Positions 1-5,059 of a stretch of 5,059 bases of DNA are shown in pieces; the first letter of the stretch is position 1; each line of letters begins with the position of its first letter. The stretch comes from Acidobacteriota bacterium (GTDB taxonomy: Bacteria; Acidobacteriota; Terriglobia; UBA7540), in the NCBI GenBank assembly GCA_021827255.1, contig JAKAWO010000225.1:1-5059 (forward strand), in the 5' to 3' direction. Both the position numbers and the translations under genes were made by a program. Below the pieces are notes generated by a model that was not told where the DNA came from, did no database searches, and saw only the letters and a list, made by a program, of their open reading frames with translations.

Positions 1-38
1 CAAGCACCGGACGCCCGCGCCCTGGGGCGGCGGGGCTT

Positions 39-1199
39 ATGTCCTGGCTTCCACTGCGAGCGAACGCGCGCCGAGTGAGCCTGTGGGCTTCCTTGTTCTT
101 CCTACTGATGGCGGCTCTTGGAGTGTTCCCGCTCAACGGGGTGACGCTTGGGCCGGTGCGCGAAGTTGATTTGAGTTCTCTTGGCCAAGGTATTACGCCG
201 CCCCTGCCGCATTTGCTTCAGTTCGTCAATGACAGCACGCTGGCGGTTGGACTGGTTGTCTATAACGCAGGAACGCCGAAGTTGGTCCGCCGAGGGGAGG
301 CGAGCGAGCGATCCGCGTTTTTCCTTCATACAGCGCTTGTGGACGCGAGCACCGGCCGGGTTCTGAGATGGGCAGAGTGGCCGACGGAGAGCCTTCGCCA
401 CTCCGGGCTTGTCGCGACGCCGGGCTCGAAATTGGTCGTACTCCTCGGAGATCGGGTCGCTCTCTACAGCGATAGCCTGGAGTTGATGAGGCGGCTTAAA
501 TTGCCGGGACCCAAGGGGTCGGTTTGGCTGCCCAGCGCCTCGCCGAGCGGCAGGAGTGTCCTCTTTGTCAGGGCTAGTGGGCGAAAACCGAGCACTTGGG
601 CATGGGTTGATGCGAACCGCCTTCGCGTAGTCCACGTGTGGAGCGTGGTCCCCCCTCAACCCCAGGCCTTACCCATCTCCGACGACTACATCACCTTCGC
701 AAGGTGCCACCCGGCGGGGGGCCGGCTGCCATGCAGGCTTATCGTTCGGCAACTTGACGGCAATTCCGTGCAGGCGGTCGCGGGCATAAGCTACTCCTAT
801 GGGAGTCCTGAGTTTGTGGCTGATAACCTGCTATTTGCTCTCGGGTGGCCGCATGGGGGTATTTCAATCCTCGGCTTGCCGAAGCACCGCGTCCTATTCC
901 GGGGTAGCCGTGGGCCCGGCCAGGTCTTTGGATCGGCAGTCTCCGCCCCAGATGCGGCCCGGTTCGTCGTCCCCGCGCTCGACAGGGGCCCGGGGTTAGA
1001 CTACCTCTACGTTTTTGACGGCCCTTCCGCGCGCCTGCGCACGTTGAGGATCCGCGGTGTGTCCTCCCTCGCCTGGCCATGGTGGTTCGCGGTGTCCTCG
1101 AGCTGGCTCGCCCTGTCCCCGGACGGTAGACTGCTAGCCGTCATGGAAAACTTTAAGACCGTCCTGATCTTTAGGCTGCCTCCGCCCGAGGGCCATTGA
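39..1199 (+). CDS. Membrane-anchored/secreted WD40-like beta-propeller protein, function unknown
   Basis: A 386-residue protein that I cannot assign to a named family. The N-terminus is basic (residues 7-12 hold three Arg) and is followed by a hydrophobic segment at about 14-31, consistent with a signal anchor or uncleaved signal peptide, so the bulk is probably outside the cytoplasm. The rest is rich in short beta strands with propeller-like turns: 'SPSGRSVLF' near 169-177 and 'LSPDGRLLAV' near 359-368, the latter followed by strand residues ending in 'LIFRLP', resembling the last blade of a WD40/TolB-type propeller. No catalytic motif is visible. The ATG at 39 sits after a G-rich stretch that could act as a ribosome binding site, but the frame is open to the left window edge, so a start further upstream cannot be excluded. 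Similar solitary propeller-like proteins are, from general knowledge, frequent in Acidobacteriota. It is not obviously linked to the lipid operon downstream. Confidence 0.75.
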   Translation: MSWLPLRANARRVSLWASLFFLLMAALGVFPLNGVTLGPVREVDLSSLGQGITPPLPHLLQFVNDSTLAVGLVVYNAGTPKLVRRGEASERSAFFLHTALVDASTGRVLRWAEWPTESLRHSGLVATPGSKLVVLLGDRVALYSDSLELMRRLKLPGPKGSVWLPSASPSGRSVLFVRASGRKPSTWAWVDANRLRVVHVWSVVPPQPQALPISDDYITFARCHPAGGRLPCRLIVRQLDGNSVQAVAGISYSYGSPEFVADNLLFALGWPHGGISILGLPKHRVLFRGSRGPGQVFGSAVSAPDAARFVVPALDRGPGLDYLYVFDGPSARLRTLRIRGVSSLAWPWWFAVSSSWLALSPDGRLLAVMENFKTVLIFRLPPPEGH

Positions 1200-1265
1200 G
1201 CCTGGAGCGGGCGGCGCAAGATCCTCTTCTTTAAGGGACCCTGCGGCTCTCGCACGAAACCCTGA

Positions 1266-1284
1266 TGCGGAGACGTCTCCCGCA
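1266..1284. repeat. Short inverted repeat in the intergenic gap
   Basis: A perfect 12-nt palindrome, GGAGACGTCTCC, occupies 1269-1280 and is extended by TGC/GCA arms with one bulged C at 1281. As RNA it could form a stem of about seven pairs with an ACGT loop. No T-run follows, so it is a poor intrinsic terminator; it may be chance in GC-rich DNA. Confidence 0.3.
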
Positions 1285-1293
1285 GGGGGCGCG

Positions 1294-1401
1294 CCTACGC
1301 CCTTGACGCCGCCCGGCACCTACGCGCTGACCGTGACCGCAACCTCGCCCTCCGGCGGTGGCCTCACGCACTCCACCAACATTATGCTCACCGTCCAGTA
1401 A
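1294..1401 (+). pseudogene. Orphan C-terminal tail of an Ig-like (bacterial surface) protein
   Basis: In the frame ending with TAA at 1399-1401 the last ~33 residues read 'PPGTYALTVTATSPSGG', then 'LTHSTNIMLTVQ' and stop. This is the typical closing strand pair of an Ig-like or putative-Ig repeat seen at the C-terminus of large secreted proteins in Acidobacteriota and relatives. The frame is open back to a stop at 1165-1167, but residues before about 1294 do not resemble an Ig domain and there is no convincing start codon with a ribosome binding site. I therefore read it as a remnant whose body is missing, not a small gene. The left edge is approximate. It lies 94 nt after the propeller-like gene in another frame and abuts the recN fragment on the opposite strand. 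Confidence 0.5.
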
Positions 1402-1538
1402 GCCCTGCGGCCCAGCGCATCCACGAGAATGGATTTGCCCGAACCGGTTTCGCCCGAAAGCAGATTGAGCCCGGGGCCGAACTCAACTGAGAGCTGGTCA
1501 ATCACGGCGTAGTTTTCGATGTGAATTTCTTGAAGCAT
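1320..1538 (-). pseudogene. recN: Truncated recN, N-terminal fragment (DNA repair ATPase)
   Basis: The first 43 codons on the minus strand, 1538 down to 1410, match the N-terminus of RecN, the SMC-like ATPase of double-strand break repair: 'MLQEIHIENYAVIDQLSVEF' followed by the Walker A motif GETGSGKS at residues 29-36 and 'ILVDALG' at 37-43. RecN proteins normally continue with a 'LLLGGRA'-like segment for a total of about 550 residues. Here the match stops at residue 43, and the reading frame then runs antisense through the Ig-like tail to a stop at 1320-1322. The Walker B, coiled coil and signature regions are absent, so this piece cannot be functional. The ATG at 1538 is the family start; no good Shine-Dalgarno precedes it. 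A TATTAT hexamer on the minus strand (1561-1566) could be a -10 element, with no clear -35. Either the gene is broken in the genome or the contig is chimeric here. Confidence 0.8.
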
Positions 1539-1615
1539 GGCGCGTACAACAACACCGGAAATAATACCTCATTCGGTTTTATAAGGAGAACGACCTCGCC
1601 CGCCTTGATGGACTC

Positions 1616-1643
1616 TTGATGTTCGGAGAGGCGTGTGCTAACC
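1616..1643 (+). promoter_or_regulatory. Candidate sigma70-type promoter for the DUF465-lipid operon
   Basis: TTGATG at 1616-1621 resembles a -35 box and GCTAAC at 1637-1642, preceded by a TG, resembles an extended -10. The spacer is 15 nt, shorter than ideal. It sits in the divergent gap between recN and the DUF465 gene, about 40 nt upstream of the GTG start, which is where a promoter for the rightward genes is expected. By eye only. Confidence 0.35.
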
Positions 1644-1668
1644 TGCGGCCAGTAGCGAAAATCAATCC

Positions 1669-1677
1669 GGGAGGTGA
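1669..1677 (+). promoter_or_regulatory. Ribosome binding site deciding the DUF465 GTG start
   Basis: GGGAGGTGA is a strong Shine-Dalgarno match, ending 7 nt before GTG at 1685. It supports that start over the upstream in-frame TTG/ATG codons at 1616 and 1619, which also overlap the candidate promoter. Confidence 0.75.
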
Positions 1678-1684
1678 CACGCCC

Positions 1685-1912
1685 GTGAGCACCCCGACCG
1701 AGGCCATCCGGGAGCAAATGATGGCCAACAACGAGGAATACCGTCAGTTGCAAAGACAACACGCCTTGTATGCCGCCGAGCTCGACCGGTTGTACAGCAA
1801 GCCCCACCTGAGCGATCAAGAAAAAATAGAGGAGGTACGACTGAAGAAGCTGAAGCTGCGGCTGAAGGATCAAATGGCCGGGCTCATCCAGAAGGCGCGC
1901 GCGAGCAACTGA
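1685..1912 (+). CDS. DUF465 / YdcH-like small coiled-coil protein
   Basis: A 75-residue, highly charged, helical protein. From GTG 1685 it begins VSTPTEAIREQMM, then continues with an E-Y-R-Q-L-Q-R-Q-H pattern (residues about 19-27), a short break at 'SKPHLSDQEKIEE', and a lysine-rich helix 'VRLKKLKLRLKDQM'. This two-helix hairpin, with the conserved 'L..QH..Y..ELD.L' region, 'LSDQEKIEE' turn and 'LKK.KL.LKD.M' helix, is the pattern of the DUF465 (YdcH) family, whose members are about 70-80 residues long and have no established biochemical role. The GTG start is chosen for its strong ribosome binding site and because the extra 23 upstream residues do not fit the family. It is divergent from recN and 74-122 nt upstream of psd depending on the psd start, so it is probably the first gene of the rightward transcript. 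Confidence 0.8.
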   Translation: MSTPTEAIREQMMANNEEYRQLQRQHALYAAELDRLYSKPHLSDQEKIEEVRLKKLKLRLKDQMAGLIQKARASN

Positions 1913-1986
1913 GCGGCGCACCGGCAAAGGATGCGCCGACCCAGGCCGGGCGACGGGCGGGCGGAGCGGAAGCCCAGCGGGCGCGA

Positions 1987-2691
1987 GTGTCCTCAAAGCC
2001 GGGAACGGTGGCGTGGGTTCTTCGATGGGACTTCATGGTTAAGGAAGGCTACTGGTTTGGGCTGCCCTTCGTATTGATTGCAGGCGGACTGCTGGGGATC
2101 GGATTAACCTGGCCGGCGAAATCGCTTGTCGTCGGCGGGCTTTTTTGCCTCGTTTTTTCCTTATTCGTATTGAATTTTTTCCGCGACCCGGAGCGCGCGG
2201 TCGCCGAGGACCCGCGCGCCATTGCCTCGCCGGCGGACGGGCGCGTGGCAGAAGTTTGCCAAGAAGTCTCTGCCCGAGGGCCGATCCAGCGGGTGAGTAT
2301 TTTCATGTCACCGTTCGACGTCCACGTGAACCGATCGCCCATTGCGGGTACAATTGATGAGGTGAGCTATCGCAAAGGAAGTTTCCGGGCGGCGTACGAT
2401 CCGCGAGCGTCGGTTGAAAACGAGCAGAATGTCTTCCGGGTCTCGGGCGAGCAGGGCCAAGTGACCGTCCGGCAGATTGCGGGCGTGGTGGCGCGGCGGA
2501 TCGTCTTCAGAAAAAAGCCCGGGGACCGTGTCGAGCGGGGAGAGCGAGTCGGCCTGATTCGGTTCGGATCGCGGGTGGATATTCTGCTGGAACCTTCGGC
2601 GGAGGTCGTGGTCCGGAAAGGCAGCCGCGTCCGGGCAGGGAGCAGCATTGTTGGGTTCAGCGCCCATCGAGACGACACATCCGGAATCTAA
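1987..2691 (+). CDS. psd: Phosphatidylserine decarboxylase, short (PSD-A/archaeal-like) type
   Basis: Converts phosphatidylserine to phosphatidylethanolamine plus CO2 at the inner membrane, using a pyruvoyl group formed by self-cleavage. In the 234-residue form, two hydrophobic segments lie at about 22-41 and 46-64, followed by the family blocks 'FFRDPER' (64-70), 'SPADGRV' (81-87), 'MSPFDVHVNRSPIAGT' (107-122), 'YRKGSF' (128-133), 'NEQN' (145-148) and 'RFGSRVD' (192-198). Cleavage between Gly194 and Ser195 should give a long beta chain and a short alpha chain of about 40 residues carrying the pyruvoyl. Asp83 and His113 are the probable partners of Ser195 in processing. The start is uncertain: GTG 1987 gives this form, GTG 2008 is possible, and ATG 2035 gives a 218-residue protein beginning MVKEGYWFGLP, which fits the family equally well. 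None has a strong ribosome binding site. The 3' end overlaps pssA, which supplies its substrate. Confidence 0.93.
   Translation: MSSKPGTVAWVLRWDFMVKEGYWFGLPFVLIAGGLLGIGLTWPAKSLVVGGLFCLVFSLFVLNFFRDPERAVAEDPRAIASPADGRVAEVCQEVSARGPIQRVSIFMSPFDVHVNRSPIAGTIDEVSYRKGSFRAAYDPRASVENEQNVFRVSGEQGQVTVRQIAGVVARRIVFRKKPGDRVERGERVGLIRFGSRVDILLEPSAEVVVRKGSRVRAGSSIVGFSAHRDDTSGI
2637..2642 (+). promoter_or_regulatory. Ribosome binding site for pssA inside the psd 3' end
   Basis: AGGGAG lies 5 nt before TTG 2648 and 8 nt before TTG 2651, the only plausible initiation codons ahead of the first membrane segment of PssA. Its position within the psd reading frame implies translational coupling of the two enzymes. 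Confidence 0.6.
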
Positions 2692-3514
2692 GCCGGGCCT
2701 GCGGCGAGGGTTTTCCATTCTGCCGAGCCTGTTCACCGTAGGGACATTGATCTGCGGCTATTACGCGATCTTGTCTGCGCTCGAAGCCAGCCGGTTGGTG
2801 TCCGCGCCGGGCGCGGGAGGGCTGGCGGCGCTGGCATTTGACAACGCGGCGAAGGCCATCGGCATCGCGATCGTCTTCGACGGGCTGGACGGACGCATCG
2901 CCCGGCTGACCAACTCCGCGTCCAACTTCGGCCGCGAGTTTGATTCGCTCGCCGACGTCATCACCTTCGGCGTGGCGCCGGCGATGCTGGCTTACACGTG
3001 GGGGGTTCGCGCCGTGATGGCATCGGCAGCCCCTTCGATGGCCGTCCACCTCCAGCAGGCGGGCTGGATCATTACGTTCACCTTCGTGATCTGCGGCGCG
3101 GCGCGGCTGGCGCGCTTCAATATAGAGACGGGCAAACCCGCGGGCGACCGGCGGTTCTTTGTCGGCCTGCCCATCCCGGCCGCGGCGGGGGTGATCGCGG
3201 CGATTGTTCACTGGGAGAAGACGCCGCTCGATAGCTGGGCCGCGGCCATCGTCTGGCTGGCTTTGTCCTTGCTGCTGGCGTTTCTGATGGTAAGCCGGCT
3301 GCGGTATTACAGCTTTAAGGCAATTGACCTGCAACGACGGCGCCCTTACGTCACCATTATTTTTATTGGCGTGCTGGCGTGGGCCATCGTGCTGTATTCG
3401 GAAACAGTGCTGCTAACGCTGGCCCTGACCTACCTCCTTTCCGGGCTGGTGCTGCGAGCTATTGCGAAGATTCGGCCCAGCCATCCCTCTTCCGAAGAGG
3501 TTCACGCTTCATGA
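2648..3514 (+). CDS. pssA: CDP-diacylglycerol--serine O-phosphatidyltransferase
   Basis: Membrane enzyme that transfers serine onto CDP-diacylglycerol, releasing CMP and giving phosphatidylserine, which Psd then decarboxylates. The 288-residue protein carries a complete CDP-alcohol phosphatidyltransferase motif, D-x2-D-G-x2-A-R-x8-G-x3-D-x3-D, at Asp78, Asp81-Gly82, Ala85-Arg86, Gly95, Asp99 and Asp103, so the metal-binding and catalytic aspartates are intact. Further PssA-type blocks are 'ARFN' near 155, 'FVGLPIPAAA' at 171-180 and 'SRLRYYSFK' near 216-224. These point to the serine enzyme (type II, integral membrane) and not to a PgsA. About eight hydrophobic segments can be drawn, the first at 22-44. 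Translation must begin at TTG 2648 or TTG 2651, because no ATG or GTG occurs before the first membrane segment; this gives a 41-44 nt overlap with psd. It ends in an ATGA overlap with the next gene. Both enzymes of phosphatidylethanolamine synthesis are thus adjacent. Confidence 0.95.
   Translation: MLGSAPIETTHPESKPGLRRGFSILPSLFTVGTLICGYYAILSALEASRLVSAPGAGGLAALAFDNAAKAIGIAIVFDGLDGRIARLTNSASNFGREFDSLADVITFGVAPAMLAYTWGVRAVMASAAPSMAVHLQQAGWIITFTFVICGAARLARFNIETGKPAGDRRFFVGLPIPAAAGVIAAIVHWEKTPLDSWAAAIVWLALSLLLAFLMVSRLRYYSFKAIDLQRRRPYVTIIFIGVLAWAIVLYSETVLLTLALTYLLSGLVLRAIAKIRPSHPSSEEVHAS
3494..3500 (+). promoter_or_regulatory. Ribosome binding site for the Asd/USG-1-like gene
   Basis: GAAGAGG lies 10 nt before ATG 3511, within the pssA 3' end, supporting that start over the in-frame upstream codon at 3379, which would put 44 additional residues wholly inside pssA. 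Confidence 0.6.
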
Positions 3515-4563
3515 AGAATGCCGGCGGCGGTTACCGAGTGGCGATGGTGGGTTCCTCGTCATTTCTCGGCAAGGAATTGCTGGCGCAACTTGAGGAGCGG
3601 CGGTTTCCGGTCAGGCGGCTGGTGACGTTTGACGGCGAGCTTGAAGAACCAGAGCTGCCGATTGTGGACCTTGCGGGCGGCGAACCGAGAGCGGTGGCGG
3701 CTGAGTCGGTGGGGCCAGACGACCTGGATTTTGCCTTCGTCGCCGCGCCCGTTGGGCGGCTGCCGGGCTTCCTGCAGAGGCTCGATGAAAAGGGTTGGGC
3801 AAGCCAGGGATCGAAGTGCGCCGTCATTGACTTGAGCGGCCGGCTGCGGCCATCGAAGGAGGCGCCGGTTCGCATTCCGAGGCTCGAGCGGGCCGGCCAG
3901 GGGGGCGCGACCGGCGCTATCTCGGCTCAGCCTTCCATTTCGATTTCGCCCCACGGGGCGACGATTGCGTTGTCGTTCGCGCTGTTGCGCCTTGCGGCCC
4001 AGTTCGAAATCGAGCGGATAACGGCGCACGTTTTCTGTCCTGCTTCCGAGCTCGGAGCGCGTGCCATTGATGAACTCCAGAAACAGACCATCCATCTGCT
4101 GAGTTTCCAAAAGATCCCTGAGGAGATTTACGGCGGCCAACTGGCCTTCAATCTTCTGCCGCGACGGGCGGGCCGCGAGCAACCCAACCTCGAAGACCGC
4201 CTTCGGAGAGAGCTCGAAGCGTATCTTTCGGGGCGCGCGCCTATGCCATCGCTCCGGACGATGCAGGCGCCTATGTTTTATGCGCTCGGCATTTCGCTGT
4301 ACGTCGAAATGCGGAAGACGGTGACGCCAGCAGCCGCCGAGGCCGCGCTGACCGGCGCCCCCGTCAAAATTTCAAAGGCCGCGGAAGCGCCGCCGTCACC
4401 GGCGGGGGCCGCGGGCGGCGAAGAGATTCTCCTCGATCGGGTTCGGGCCGACGCCAGCCATCCGAACGGGCTCTGGGTGTGGGCCGCGGCTGACCCCTTG
4501 CGGCTGGCGGCCGTGAACGCGATCGAAACCGCGGAGAGCCTTGTGAAAGGCGCTCGGCGCTAA
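3511..4563 (+). CDS. USG-1-like aspartate-semialdehyde dehydrogenase paralog, probably catalytically inactive
   Basis: A 350-residue member of the Asd/ArgC semialdehyde dehydrogenase superfamily. Residues 8-35 are an NAD(P)-type Rossmann start with 'VAMVGSSSFLGKELL' (GxxxxxG; the middle Gly of the usual GATGxVG is Ser). The dimerization/catalytic domain follows, including 'GGQLAFNLLPR' (208-218) and the closing 'HPNGLWVW...DPLRLAAVNAIETAE' region (317-342). Where Asd enzymes carry the nucleophile in a P-N-C-[ST]-T context, this protein has S-P-H-G-A-T (146-151), placing Gly149 at the Cys position. Where they carry R-V-P-V-F-x-G-H-S, it has Q-A-P-M-F-Y-A-L-G (252-260), placing Gln252 and Leu259 at the Arg and His positions. 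This argues for a non-catalytic homolog, like USG-1 of gammaproteobacteria, which it resembles around 'A-D-L-Q-LL...GGQLAFN'. A Pro/Ala/Gly-rich stretch lies at about 289-303. ATG 3511 overlaps the pssA stop and has a good ribosome binding site. Role unknown; automatic pipelines may call it asd. Confidence 0.85.
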   Translation: MKNAGGGYRVAMVGSSSFLGKELLAQLEERRFPVRRLVTFDGELEEPELPIVDLAGGEPRAVAAESVGPDDLDFAFVAAPVGRLPGFLQRLDEKGWASQGSKCAVIDLSGRLRPSKEAPVRIPRLERAGQGGATGAISAQPSISISPHGATIALSFALLRLAAQFEIERITAHVFCPASELGARAIDELQKQTIHLLSFQKIPEEIYGGQLAFNLLPRRAGREQPNLEDRLRRELEAYLSGRAPMPSLRTMQAPMFYALGISLYVEMRKTVTPAAAEAALTGAPVKISKAAEAPPSPAGAAGGEEILLDRVRADASHPNGLWVWAAADPLRLAAVNAIETAESLVKGARR

Positions 4564-4567
4564 GGGC

Positions 4568-5059
4568 ATGAGGACTCGGCTGAGCTTAACGGTCTTCGGA
4601 GCGACGGCGATGGCTCTAGCTGGGCTGGCGACAGGCTGCGGCTATCATGAAGGAGGGCAAGCGGCTTTAATCCCTCCGGATGTCAAAACCATCGCCATTC
4701 CGATGTTCGTCAACCAGACGCCGCGGTTTCGAATCGAGCAAATGATGACTGCTGCGGTGACCCGCGAGTTTATCGAGCAGACCAAGTTCCAGGTGACGCA
4801 CTCGGCGGCCGGCGCCGACGCGCTGCTCCAGGGAACGGTCAAGTCCGTGGAGGCCACGGCGGTTACGTTTGACCCGAACACGGGGCGCGCCACGGCGTTT
4901 CAAATTCGTGTCGAGGCATCGGTCGAACTGACGGACCTGCACACCAAAAAAATCTTGTTCGCCAACCCCCATTACGTTTTTCGGGAGCAATATCAAGTGA
5001 GCGAATCAGCGCCCGCGCTGTTTGAGGAGGACAGGCCGGCGCTCCAGCGGCTCTCGCGG
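4568..5059 (+). CDS. lptE: LPS-assembly lipoprotein LptE, partial (3' end beyond window)
   Basis: The 164 visible codons contain no stop. The protein starts MRTRLSLTVFGATAMALAG and ends its signal in LATGC, a lipobox with Cys24 as the lipidated residue, then GYHEGG. The mature part shows the LptE/RlpB pattern: a strand 'TIAIPMFVNQTPRFRIEQ' near residues 46-63, a helix with 'AAVTREFIEQTKFQV', 'ADALLQGTVKSVEAT' near 86-100, a long strand 'FQIRVEASVELTD', and a C-terminal region 'FEEDRPALQRLSR' at the window edge. LptE is an outer-membrane lipoprotein that plugs the LptD barrel for LPS export, so the organism is likely a diderm with LPS. ATG 4568 lies 4 nt after the previous stop and has only AAGGG very close to it. 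ATG 4610 has a better-spaced GGAG, but starting there would leave too short a signal sequence without positive charges. From the family length I estimate that only a short C-terminal piece is missing. Confidence 0.85.
   Translation, partial: MRTRLSLTVFGATAMALAGLATGCGYHEGGQAALIPPDVKTIAIPMFVNQTPRFRIEQMMTAAVTREFIEQTKFQVTHSAAGADALLQGTVKSVEATAVTFDPNTGRATAFQIRVEASVELTDLHTKKILFANPHYVFREQYQVSESAPALFEEDRPALQRLSR

Noticed and set aside
102..659. 185-codon minus-strand open frame opposite the propeller-like gene
   Set aside because: Arg/Pro/Gln-rich composition with no recognisable domain; an antisense shadow typical of GC-rich coding DNA.
1266..1284. Palindrome as an intrinsic terminator for the propeller-like gene
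   Set aside because: No T-run follows on either strand, and the pairing is short with a bulge.
2657..3334. 225-codon minus-strand open frame opposite pssA
   Set aside because: Arg/Gln/Gly-rich translation without motifs; pssA on the plus strand carries a complete catalytic motif.
3379..3510. Upstream extension of the USG-1-like gene by 44 codons
   Set aside because: The extra residues lie wholly within pssA in another frame and do not resemble an Asd N-terminus; ATG 3511 has a ribosome binding site and the usual ATGA overlap.
3559..4182. 207-codon minus-strand open frame opposite the USG-1-like gene
   Set aside because: Low-complexity Arg/Pro-rich translation, no family pattern, fully antisense to a well-supported gene.
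4610..4612. Alternative ATG start of lptE with a well-spaced GGAG upstream
   Set aside because: It would leave only nine residues before the lipobox Cys and no positively charged n-region, so export would fail.
4645..4996. Two minus-strand open frames opposite lptE
   Set aside because: They oppose a lipoprotein frame with a signal peptide, lipobox and LptE pattern; their translations show no family features.

Overview
The window looks like a piece of a GC-rich, diderm bacterial chromosome, most likely Acidobacteriota. This is inferred from gene style (beta-propeller-like secreted protein, Ig-like tail, short-type Psd, LptE lipoprotein) and not from any marker gene. It divides into two parts that meet near position 1400.

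Left part (1 to about 1401): one membrane-anchored or secreted protein with WD40-like (beta-propeller) character (39-1199). It is followed by the orphan C-terminal tail of an Ig-like extracellular protein (about 1294-1401) that has no upstream body. Immediately after that tail's stop codon, on the opposite strand, lies the first 43 codons of recN (DNA repair ATPase), which breaks off abruptly just after the Walker A region. The combination of a headless Ig tail and a tailless recN marks a rearrangement breakpoint or an assembly chimera.

Right part (about 1410 to 5059): a compact plus-strand envelope gene set, divergent from the recN fragment: a DUF465/YdcH-type small coiled-coil protein, psd (phosphatidylserine decarboxylase), pssA (phosphatidylserine synthase), a USG-1-like aspartate-semialdehyde dehydrogenase paralog, and lptE (LPS-assembly lipoprotein, running off the window end). 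psd and pssA overlap by about 41-44 nt, pssA and the USG-1-like gene overlap by 4 nt (ATGA), and lptE starts 4 nt after the preceding stop, so the last four genes are very probably co-transcribed and translationally coupled. PssA makes phosphatidylserine from CDP-diacylglycerol and serine, Psd decarboxylates it to phosphatidylethanolamine, and LptE belongs to the outer-membrane LPS export machine. The operon therefore serves inner- and outer-membrane lipid supply.

The most interesting items are the USG-1-like protein, which keeps the Asd fold signatures but appears to have lost the catalytic cysteine, histidine and substrate-binding arginine, and the recN/Ig-tail junction. I saw no CRISPR array, tRNA, rRNA, insertion sequence or clear novel multi-gene system.
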